From Lachnospiraceae bacterium (GTDB taxonomy: Bacteria; Bacillota; Clostridia; Lachnospirales; Lachnospiraceae): a stretch of 64,000 nt of DNA. Where the stretch lies: assembly GCA_022774505.1 (NCBI GenBank), contig JALFLW010000003.1, positions 1 to 64,000 on the forward strand. Direction: 5' to 3'. The notes under the pieces are model-generated. The model was not told where the DNA came from, made no database searches, and saw only the letters and a program-made list of their open reading frames with translations. Of this stretch, positions 37,425 through 45,651 are shown piece after piece (position 1 is the first letter of the stretch; every line of letters starts with the position of its first letter). The position numbers and the translations under genes were made by a program.

Positions 37425-39995
37425 ATGAAATTAAATAATTTCGAAAAGCGTGCATTTGCTGTTGGTTTAGCTCTGAGCATGGTGGTAACCGGAAGCAGTG
37501 CTGATTTTGGCACTGCTGTGGCTGCCAAAAAGCCAAAGCTTAGTAAAAGCAAACTGACAGTAACCGTTGGAAAGACAGCAACCCTGACGGTAAAAAATGC
37601 AAATAAAAGAGTAAAATGGTCAACAAACAAAAAGAAAATTGCCAAGGTTGCATCCAAGAGCGGTAAGAAGAGCGAAAAAGCCGTTATCAAGGGTGTCAAA
37701 GTGGGAAAAGCTGTAATTACTGCAAAAGTCGGCAAGAAAAAGATTAAATGCAAGATCACTGTTAAGAAGCAGGCTCCGAATTTTAAATCCGTTTCTGTTG
37801 ATAACTTTGATAGAAGCTGTCTGGTATTAAAGCTGAAGAAGAAAGATACTTCCATGAAGGTTGTTGATTTCTCTGTAGTGACCAAGGAACAGAATGCAGG
37901 TGCATATAACAAAAAGATCAATGTAGAAAAGGTTGTTCCTGTAAATGGGACACAGTATCGTATTTATCTGCAGGATGCGATCCCAAATGGGTCTTATGTA
38001 CAGATTACATCCGGTAACAGTAAGGCATCTTCTCAGTTTAAGGCTCCGTTCTATGCTGAGGAAGACGAAGTCAATTATACGATCGAAAAGGGAACAAATA
38101 TCGATAAGAATTTTGGCAGTCTCTTCGGAAATGCTATCGGATCTGTAAAGATCAGTACTAAAAGCGGTAAGCTTCCGGATGGTCTGGCAATTGACAAGAA
38201 AGAATATAATGTAAAAGGAATTGCAACGACGGCCGGAACATCTCAGGTGACACTGCAGGGTGTTGACGAGATGGGAAGAAAAGCTTCCGTAAAAGTGAAT
38301 TTCTTAGTTTATGATGAGAATACACTGGCTGTTGGAAATGACAGTTATGATATTAAGTGGGATAAGTCTATGAAAGAAAATGCAGCCGCTCAGGCAGCTG
38401 CCAATGAGACGAAGCTTGATATGGATAAGGTTGCAGATGTTAATGGAGGCAACTATTCCAGGAGCTATGCTGCAGTTTATACTGTAGAGCCTGTCGGTGG
38501 TTCCGGTCATTACACATTTACTCTGGATACTCCGGATGATGCAAATGTGAGACTGTCAACTGACAAGGTTTCGGATGATGCAGCGAAGACAGTGACAAAG
38601 CAAAATGCAACAAGTACAGAGCTTTGTATCCCTTATACCATTTCTGCAGGAACACATACCTATAAGGTGACAGCCGCAGATGTGACAGATGCACAGCGTA
38701 CCTGTACAGCAACCATTACTGTTAAGGTAATCCCATATTACAATCTGAATGGTGTAGTAAAGAGTAGTAATGGTCTGGCGATCACAGGTGCTGATGTGGA
38801 ACTGATCCCATCTACAGCAAAACAGGGCGAAGACATTATTGAAACGACGAGCCAGTCTAATTATAATGGACGTGGACAGTGTGTCGGAGAATATGATGTA
38901 GAAGTGCCGGCCGGAACATACACGGTAAAGGTTGCCGGCGATGTAGCTTATGAGATGACACAGAAGATCAAAGTAGCAAAGGCAGATAAGTCCGCTACAA
39001 TATCTGTTCCGGAGAGATTTTATGCAGTAAGCGGCAAGGCAGCATATTCTAACAGCAGTAATAAGTTAGAAAGAAAGAGGGTTTATTTCGAGTCATTAAA
39101 TAACCAGTATGAAACAGAAAGTGGTAATTATTCTGTTGATACAAATTCAACGGGAAGCTTTAATGTAGCACTCCCGGCTAATACATATGTTGCATATGTA
39201 TTGGATGAAAAAGGAAACAGAAAATACATGAGCAGCAAGATCACAGTAACAAAGGATATGTCTGTGGGAACGCTCAAGGCAAATCTGACACGTTATTCTG
39301 TGGAGGGTATTGCTTTCAATGGAACAGCCATTGATGCACAGACAAATTTTGCGGATAAGATCACAGACGTAACATTAAAGTTCTATGATGAAAAGGGCTT
39401 GTGTGTTGCAGCACCAAGTACAGATTCTAAGGGATATTATAAAGTATTCCTTCCGGGTGATAAGACATATACCGTGAAAGCATTTTTTGCAGGTGCAACC
39501 AGAACAATGGGAACAGTAACAGTTGCAAAAGAGAATGTAAAGGGTGCTAATCTTACCTACAGTCCGGCTACAGAGATCGCCGGAGCAACAGCTTATGCGG
39601 CATCTCCACTGGCTCCGGAGTCTGTATTAAATTCTACGGGTGGAAATGATGTGATCTGGAGTTTTGCTCCGACACAGAATGGACGTTACAGCTTTACAGC
39701 AACTTCTGCAGTCAACAAGGGTGTTGAACTTGCCCTGTTTGATGCAAATATGCAGTTTATCGCTTCAGGAACAATAGACAGTCTGCAGGCTGCTGTAGTG
39801 AAGACGGAACTGAAGGATGTAGAGCTTGAGGCAAATAAGACGTATTATATCAAAGCACTTCCTACCGGAATAGAAGGTAGAGATGGAAATTATTCCCAGG
39901 CTCAGGGAGAGGTTAAACTGGCTATCGTAATGAAACAGCAGGCAGCCACACCAACACCGGTACCTCCTGTAAGCGGATCAGCAATAACTAAATAA
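37425..39995 (+). CDS. Paralogous large secreted/surface protein (tandem duplicate of the preceding gene)
   Basis: Same order: signal peptide, KLSKSKLTVTVGKTATLTVK Big2-like domain, LPDGLAIDKKEYNVKGIATTAGT, EPVGGSGHYTF, repeated beta modules; ends ATPTPVPPVSGSAITK. Confidence 0.78.
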   Translation: MKLNNFEKRAFAVGLALSMVVTGSSADFGTAVAAKKPKLSKSKLTVTVGKTATLTVKNANKRVKWSTNKKKIAKVASKSGKKSEKAVIKGVKVGKAVITAKVGKKKIKCKITVKKQAPNFKSVSVDNFDRSCLVLKLKKKDTSMKVVDFSVVTKEQNAGAYNKKINVEKVVPVNGTQYRIYLQDAIPNGSYVQITSGNSKASSQFKAPFYAEEDEVNYTIEKGTNIDKNFGSLFGNAIGSVKISTKSGKLPDGLAIDKKEYNVKGIATTAGTSQVTLQGVDEMGRKASVKVNFLVYDENTLAVGNDSYDIKWDKSMKENAAAQAAANETKLDMDKVADVNGGNYSRSYAAVYTVEPVGGSGHYTFTLDTPDDANVRLSTDKVSDDAAKTVTKQNATSTELCIPYTISAGTHTYKVTAADVTDAQRTCTATITVKVIPYYNLNGVVKSSNGLAITGADVELIPSTAKQGEDIIETTSQSNYNGRGQCVGEYDVEVPAGTYTVKVAGDVAYEMTQKIKVAKADKSATISVPERFYAVSGKAAYSNSSNKLERKRVYFESLNNQYETESGNYSVDTNSTGSFNVALPANTYVAYVLDEKGNRKYMSSKITVTKDMSVGTLKANLTRYSVEGIAFNGTAIDAQTNFADKITDVTLKFYDEKGLCVAAPSTDSKGYYKVFLPGDKTYTVKAFFAGATRTMGTVTVAKENVKGANLTYSPATEIAGATAYAASPLAPESVLNSTGGNDVIWSFAPTQNGRYSFTATSAVNKGVELALFDANMQFIASGTIDSLQAAVVKTELKDVELEANKTYYIKALPTGIEGRDGNYSQAQGEVKLAIVMKQQAATPTPVPPVSGSAITK

Positions 39996-40035
39996 TCGTC
40001 TCTGAAATTTCGTTTGACAAATTTGTTGTGAAAGG

Positions 40036-40067
40036 GAGCAGCTGTACAATGTGCAGCTGCTCTTTTT
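40036..40067 (+). terminator. Terminator after surface-protein pair
   Basis: gagcagctg-tacaatgtg-cagctgctc ttttt. Confidence 0.82.
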
Positions 40068-40175
40068 GAGTGTATAGGAAAATGTTCGTAGCGTAGAGGG
40101 AATCCAACGAGAATTGCGAAGCAATTCTTGGAGGGAAAAACGCTGGTTTTTCCCTTTTTGAGTGTATAGGAAAAT
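40062..40175 (+). repeat. Pair of 22-nt direct repeats, offset 92 nt
   Basis: ctttttgagtgtataggaaaat at 40062-40083 and 40154-40175. Confidence 0.85.
40132..40159 (+). terminator. Second terminator-like hairpin
   Basis: gggaaaaac-gctg-gtttttccc ttttt. Confidence 0.7.
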
Positions 40176-40305
40176 ATGATTCCCGATTATTCCTTTAAAT
40201 CATACATTAATACTATGGTAAAATTGTTGGATATAGGATATAATAAGCCCTAGAAAAAGCAAGCGACAGCAAAGCTGGCATTTGCTTTTTTGGGCGAATT
40301 AACGA

Positions 40306-40354
40306 GCAAAATTTCTGCGAAGCAGAAAGAAAAGCTCTGCAAGAGCGGTTTTGC
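40306..40354 (+). other. Predicted three-way-junction RNA/DNA structure
   Basis: Outer stem gcaaaa/ttttgc encloses hairpins tttctgc-gaa-gcagaaa and gctct-gca-agagc. Confidence 0.6.
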
Positions 40355-40373
40355 GAGTCTTAGGTGAAATTTG

Positions 40374-40382
40374 TGATATAAT
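40374..40382 (+). promoter_or_regulatory. Extended -10 promoter element upstream of Rrf2 gene
   Basis: TGaTATAAT in 'gaaatttgtgatataataacccc'. Confidence 0.5.
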
Positions 40383-40488
40383 AACCCCAAAGGGCTCATA
40401 TTAGGAGTTTCAAAAAACTCCGCTATGTGCAAAAAACGTGCACGGAAATGTACACAAATAAATAGATAAGAAAGGATTGGCGATTTAA

Positions 40489-40923
40489 ATGAAAATATCA
40501 TCAAAAGGCAGATATGCATTACGTTTGATGCTGGATATAGCACAACACGATAATGGAAAACCGGTAAGGATTAAAGATATCTCTTCAAGACAGGAGATAT
40601 CGGATAAGTATCTGGAGCAGATTATATCTATATTGAACAAGGCAGGATTTGTCAGAAGTATCCGCGGACCTCAGGGAGGATATCTCTTGACACATCATCC
40701 GGAAGAATATACAGTAGGAATGATACTGCGTCTGACAGAAGGAAGTCTTGCCCCGGTAGCTTGTCTGGAAGGAGAGGTAAACAGTTGTTTAAGACAAGAA
40801 AACTGTGTGACGCTCCGGGTATGGGAGGAGCTGCGGGATGCGATCAATGGCGTAGTGGATAGGATAACTCTGGCTGATCTTTTGGAATGGAGCAGGGAGG
40901 GCGGAGATAATTATTGCATATGA
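40489..40923 (+). CDS. Rrf2-family transcriptional regulator, IscR-like
   Basis: MKISSKGRYALRLMLDIAQ, SIRGPQGGYLL, three Cys in VACLEGEVNSCLRQENC. Confidence 0.9.
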   Translation: MKISSKGRYALRLMLDIAQHDNGKPVRIKDISSRQEISDKYLEQIISILNKAGFVRSIRGPQGGYLLTHHPEEYTVGMILRLTEGSLAPVACLEGEVNSCLRQENCVTLRVWEELRDAINGVVDRITLADLLEWSREGGDNYCI

Positions 40924-41125
40924 TCCACTTTCGTAATTAAGTTTTTTATTACTTTAATATTCACATTTTATACAAAGAAAGTTAATAAAATTTTAGATAA
41001 AAAGGGTTGATTTGCCAATAACGATTTGTTACCATTATAAACATGAAGCTTATAATAGGACTTGCAAAACGGACCATGCATGATGGTGAGAGGACTAAAC
41101 AGATATACTAGGAGGAAAGTTAGTT

Positions 41126-41506
41126 ATGAGAGCAATACCATTAACGGAGAGCGAAAAGATCACTATGAAATGCGTATGGGATATAGGGGATGGAGCAAGA
41201 TTGTCACGTATTATGACATTAGCAAATGATAAGTATGGCAAAGCCTGGAAACCACAGACAGTATCAACATTCTTAGGAAAATTAGTGCGTAAAGGATTCG
41301 TTGAGCAGTATAGAGATGGACGGTATTTTTATTATCGTATTTTGATTGATAAGCATGCATATCGTACCCAGATGATACGTGATGATGTTGAATTCTGGGA
41401 TGATGACAATTTAGAGACTTATTGCTCTGAGCTTTTTGATAAAAAAACCTTTTCTGTAAAAGAGCGCAAAGAATTAAAGGGCATTATTGAAAATATAAAG
41501 GATTGA
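41126..41506 (+). CDS. BlaI/MecI-family transcriptional regulator
   Basis: LTESEKITMKCVWDIGDGARLSRI, TVSTFLGKLVRKGFVEQYRDGRYFYY. Confidence 0.85.
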   Translation: MRAIPLTESEKITMKCVWDIGDGARLSRIMTLANDKYGKAWKPQTVSTFLGKLVRKGFVEQYRDGRYFYYRILIDKHAYRTQMIRDDVEFWDDDNLETYCSELFDKKTFSVKERKELKGIIENIKD

Positions 41507-41786
41507 TCTATTTAAGCATAGAAGCTATGTATATAGGAAATTGCAGTCTGCTATGTGTTGTTATGTGGGCAGGAAACAAAAGAAAATATTAGTTGATCGA
41601 CGGGAATCTTTCTGAAACAGGGGGGTTTCCGTTTCTTTTTGTATGAATTTGTGGTATAATAACTCCAAAATTCAGATGATTCGCATCTGTCTGCTTAAGG
41701 GCAATGGCAGGCAGAATGGTGGTAGATCAAAATGGTGTATGTTAAAGATTGTCATTTTTATAAATTGTCCGGAAATGAGGAATAGA

Positions 41787-43112
41787 ATGAAAAAACGGAT
41801 TTTATTGGCAGCCGCAATGATAAGTTGTGGTATGATGCTGACAGGATGTGGATCTGCAGAGAGCATATATAAAAAAGGGATTACCGCTATGGAAAGCGGA
41901 AGATTAGAGGAAGCAGGAGATCTGTTTCAAAAAGCCATTCAAAAGAATGGAGAGAGAGCAGAATATTATATTGCATATGGAATGTATCTTAATAAGCAGA
42001 GCAGATATGAGGATGCATTAAAACAGTTTGAAAAAGCATATCAGGATACAGAAAATGCAATTGCAAATGTAAACAACAAGCAGGTATATCTCGGGGAAGC
42101 CATTGCTTATTATCATATCCAGAAATATGACAGATCTCTGGAATTATGTGACAAAGCATTGGAATTAAAAAATACGACATCCTTAAACAGCCATATTTTG
42201 TGCAGCAAGGGTGTTGTGCTGGAGGCGTTGGGCAGGAGTGAAGATGCTTTACAGGTATATCAAAAGGCAGTAGATTCTAACAAAGAAAATTGGCAGGCAT
42301 ATTTTAGAATGGCGGCTATTTATCAGGGAAATGGAAAAACAGGTGGAGAGCTAAAGGATGATGATGCGGCAGGACAGGCAAAAGAAATACTGCTGTCAGC
42401 TTATAAAAAAGGAGAAAAGGATACATCTTATTATCTGGGGGCATTAGCATCAGCGGGTGCGGATGTCTCTGCTGCTGAAAAATATTTCAAAGAATATGTA
42501 AAAAAGGGAAGTGGCGAGTACCTGACAGATGCATATGATCAGCTGGCGTCTATAGCGATCAATGCACAGGAGTATGAGACCGCTGAAAAATATCTGGAAC
42601 AGGGACGTAAAAATGCAAGTGGTGCTGCAGAGGTACAGCTATGGAAAAATCAAGTACTTTTGATGGAACGTCAGGGACTTTTTGGGGAGGCATTGAAGCT
42701 GGCAGAGGAATATCTGCAGCAAAATCCGGATGATAAGGCAATGAAAAAAGAATGTCGATTTCTCAAAACGCGCGATGCGGTTGCAAAAGGAAATGGGGCA
42801 TTGGACAGTACTGTGGGTGAGCCTGATACGCAGCCGACGGGAGATCCTGATGACGGGGACAATGCAGTGGTGACAACACAACCGGAAGCATCCTACAAAG
42901 CAGCAGAGGATGGAAAAAATGTCAATAGAGAAGAAAGTACAGTAACCCCATCATCGTCTGCAGCAAAGGGAACAGACGACAGGCAGAGAACAACACAGCC
43001 GATGCCTACGTCAAAGCCGGAAACAACGAGAGCTCCATATACAACAGTAAAACCGACAATTTCTGCTGCAACCCGGGAACCGATGGTTAAAACACAGGAA
43101 AGGGTTGACTAG
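41787..43112 (+). CDS. TPR-repeat lipoprotein
   Basis: Lipobox MMLTGCGS; TPR units (AEYYIAYGMYLNKQSRYEDALKQFEKAY etc.); start refined to ATG 41787. Confidence 0.85.
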   Translation: MKKRILLAAAMISCGMMLTGCGSAESIYKKGITAMESGRLEEAGDLFQKAIQKNGERAEYYIAYGMYLNKQSRYEDALKQFEKAYQDTENAIANVNNKQVYLGEAIAYYHIQKYDRSLELCDKALELKNTTSLNSHILCSKGVVLEALGRSEDALQVYQKAVDSNKENWQAYFRMAAIYQGNGKTGGELKDDDAAGQAKEILLSAYKKGEKDTSYYLGALASAGADVSAAEKYFKEYVKKGSGEYLTDAYDQLASIAINAQEYETAEKYLEQGRKNASGAAEVQLWKNQVLLMERQGLFGEALKLAEEYLQQNPDDKAMKKECRFLKTRDAVAKGNGALDSTVGEPDTQPTGDPDDGDNAVVTTQPEASYKAAEDGKNVNREESTVTPSSSAAKGTDDRQRTTQPMPTSKPETTRAPYTTVKPTISAATREPMVKTQERVD

Positions 43113-43172
43113 TAGAGCGAAATATTATCGGAAGGACAATATATTCGTTATATTAGGATTTATGGTAAAAAA

Positions 43173-44435
43173 ATGATAGAAACAAAGGAAAGACAGGAAC
43201 GGATTATTTTGGTCGGGGTGGAAACTGCGGAGGGAGACGATACCAGAGAGTCTTTAGAGGAACTGGAGGAACTGGGACAGACAGCGGGAGCCATCACGGT
43301 GGGAATGGTTATACAAAAAAGAGAGCGTATGCATCCCGGAACATATATTGGAAAGGGAAAAATCGAAGAGGTAGCAGAGCTAGTCAGACAACTGGATGCC
43401 GATACGGTGGTATGCGATGATGAGCTTAGTCCGGCACAGTTGCGAAATCTGTCAGATGCACTGGGCGTTAAGGTTATTGACAGAACGGTTATGATCCTGG
43501 ACATCTTTGCCCGCCATGCAGTCACAAACGAGGGAAAGATACAGGTAGAATTGGCACAGCTTCGCTATCGTTCTTCTCATCTGATCGGTGAGAGGACAGA
43601 GCTGTCAAGGCTTGGTGGTGGAATTGGTACAAGAGGACCCGGAGAGCAGAAGCTGGAGCAGGACAGACGACTGATCCGTAATCGAATCTCGCAGTTAAAA
43701 AAAGAATTGGATCAGGTTACAAGGACGAGACTGCTCATGCGAAAAAAACGTCAGGAAAATGCCATTCCGGTCATTGCTATTGTGGGATATACCAATGCCG
43801 GAAAATCTACATTATTAAATTATCTTACCGGAGCAGGGGTATTGTCCCAGGATCAGTTGTTTGCAACACTGGATCCAACGACAAGAAAGCTGGAAACGCA
43901 GGAGGGTGAGGAGTTTCTTTTTACAGATACCGTAGGATTTATCCGTAAGCTTCCTCATCATCTGATACAGGCATTTCGGAGTACATTAGAGGAGGCAAAA
44001 TATGCAGATATCATTTTGCATGTGGTCGACTGCTCTAATCCGGATATGGATGCACAGATGTTTACGGTATATGAGACCCTGCAGAGGCTGGAGGTAGGAG
44101 ACAAGAAAGTCATTACTGCATTTAACAAGATCGATCTGAGAGAAGAAGCAGGTGTTTTAAAAGACCTGAAAGCGGATGAAACCGTGAGGATCTCTGCCAA
44201 AACCGGAGAGGGTATTGATGAACTGCTCTGTGTAATTTCCAAAGTGGCAAGAGAGGGAAAGATTGTAGTGGAAAAGACTTTTCCGTATGCGGAGGGATCC
44301 GTTATAAACCAGATCAGAAATATAGGAAAAATTTTAGAAGAGGATTATAGGAACGAAGGAATCTATATAAAAGCAGAGATTCCACGAGAATATGAATACA
44401 TGTTTGGAGTAAAGAAAAAACAGGAGGAATGGTAA
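43173..44435 (+). CDS. hflX: GTPase HflX
   Basis: ARHAVTNEGKIQVELAQLRYRSSHL, GTRGPGEQKLEQDRR, G1 GYTNAGKSTLLN. Confidence 0.96.
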   Translation: MIETKERQERIILVGVETAEGDDTRESLEELEELGQTAGAITVGMVIQKRERMHPGTYIGKGKIEEVAELVRQLDADTVVCDDELSPAQLRNLSDALGVKVIDRTVMILDIFARHAVTNEGKIQVELAQLRYRSSHLIGERTELSRLGGGIGTRGPGEQKLEQDRRLIRNRISQLKKELDQVTRTRLLMRKKRQENAIPVIAIVGYTNAGKSTLLNYLTGAGVLSQDQLFATLDPTTRKLETQEGEEFLFTDTVGFIRKLPHHLIQAFRSTLEEAKYADIILHVVDCSNPDMDAQMFTVYETLQRLEVGDKKVITAFNKIDLREEAGVLKDLKADETVRISAKTGEGIDELLCVISKVAREGKIVVEKTFPYAEGSVINQIRNIGKILEEDYRNEGIYIKAEIPREYEYMFGVKKKQEEW

Positions 44436-44932
44436 TGCAGTTGATCGCAGCAGTGGACAGCAATTGGGCTATAGGAAATAAAGGGGAACTGCTGGTGAGT
44501 ATTCCACAGGATAAAAAGCAGTTTCAGGAGCTGACAATGGGAGGAGTGATCCTTGGAGGACGCAAAACAATGGAAGGCCTTCCGGGGGGAACCACTTTAA
44601 AGGGACGCAGGAATGTCATATTGACAAACAAAAAGGATTATCATTATTCTGACGGAGTCATTGTGCATAGTATCAAAGAAGCCTTAGAGGAATTGCATCA
44701 TTTTCCGGATGATCAGATATATATTATAGGTGGAGAGCAGATTTATCGTCAATTTTTACCGTATTGTGACAAAGCATATATTACAAAAATTGATTACACT
44801 TATGAGGCAGATACGCATTTTCCAAATCTGGATGAGGATCCGGCTTGGGAGATGACGCATATTTCTGAAGAACAGACCTACTATGATCTGGAATATCATT
44901 TTACGATTTATCAGAGAGTGAACAACGCATAA
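44435..44932 (+). CDS. folA: Dihydrofolate reductase
   Basis: LIAAVDSNWAIGNKGELL, GRKTMEGLPGG, IYIIGGEQIYRQFLP; track start is 6 nt upstream. Confidence 0.93.
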   Translation: MQLIAAVDSNWAIGNKGELLVSIPQDKKQFQELTMGGVILGGRKTMEGLPGGTTLKGRRNVILTNKKDYHYSDGVIVHSIKEALEELHHFPDDQIYIIGGEQIYRQFLPYCDKAYITKIDYTYEADTHFPNLDEDPAWEMTHISEEQTYYDLEYHFTIYQRVNNA

Positions 44933-44980
44933 TAATTCTGCAATATCTGCAATATCATAGAAAGAAATGGAGAAGATAGG

Positions 44981-45535
44981 ATGAATACATCGGTAAAGGA
45001 AGAGAGTAAGACAAATGTAAATCAACTGATCAAACAGGGGATTGCCAGAATGTATGATCCGCAGCCGCAAATGTCTGACTTGGAAAGAGAGGAATATCAC
45101 AACAGGATCCTGGCCAAGATTGAAAGTGGAAAAAAGCTTAGCCCGCAGGAAATGGCTTATCTGAGAGCAAATGATACGATTTCCTATCAGAAAGCACGCC
45201 GCATGGAACAGAAAAGGCAATGGCTGGAGAATCAGATGAAAAAATGCAGATCAAAACAAGAGGTTAGAGAAACGGTGGAGGATGCGATCGTAGATGTTTC
45301 TCAAAAGGATCCGGATCGAAATGCAATTATCGCAACATATCAGGATGCATATCAGGAATTTCGCAAGACATCAAAATATCGTAGACTTCCGGATACCCGG
45401 AAAGAGGCACAGGAAGAAAAAAAGTACAGGAAAAAGAGCAATTCTGGTTTGGACGGAGAAGAACGGGAGATGCTTGAGACAACACCGCTGGTAGAAATTT
45501 ATGATGAGCTTCCCAAATTTGATACTACAGGATGA
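44981..45535 (+). CDS. Hypothetical protein
   Basis: 184-aa charged ORF with upstream ggagaagatagg and a terminator directly downstream. Confidence 0.6.
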   Translation: MNTSVKEESKTNVNQLIKQGIARMYDPQPQMSDLEREEYHNRILAKIESGKKLSPQEMAYLRANDTISYQKARRMEQKRQWLENQMKKCRSKQEVRETVEDAIVDVSQKDPDRNAIIATYQDAYQEFRKTSKYRRLPDTRKEAQEEKKYRKKSNSGLDGEEREMLETTPLVEIYDELPKFDTTG

Positions 45536-45545
45536 ATAGTAATAT

Positions 45546-45580
45546 AAAAAATGCTGATCCAAATGGATCAGCATTTTTTA
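45546..45580. terminator. Bidirectional terminator
   Basis: aaaaaatgctgatcc-aaat-ggatcagcatttttt. Confidence 0.9.
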
Positions 45581-45651
45581 GAATATAGCAAAACACCTGT
45601 CTTGCCTTTTATAGATCGGTAAAGAAATTTTTCAGCAACAGGATCGAAAAA

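Noticed and set aside
37310-37921. 203-aa minus-strand ORF opposite the second surface protein
   Set aside because: Same Lys-to-Phe shadow artefact.
32729-40923. Possible integrative element driven by the serine recombinase
   Set aside because: No relaxase, replication, capsid, toxin-antitoxin or att-like boundaries seen; neighbouring genes look chromosomal.
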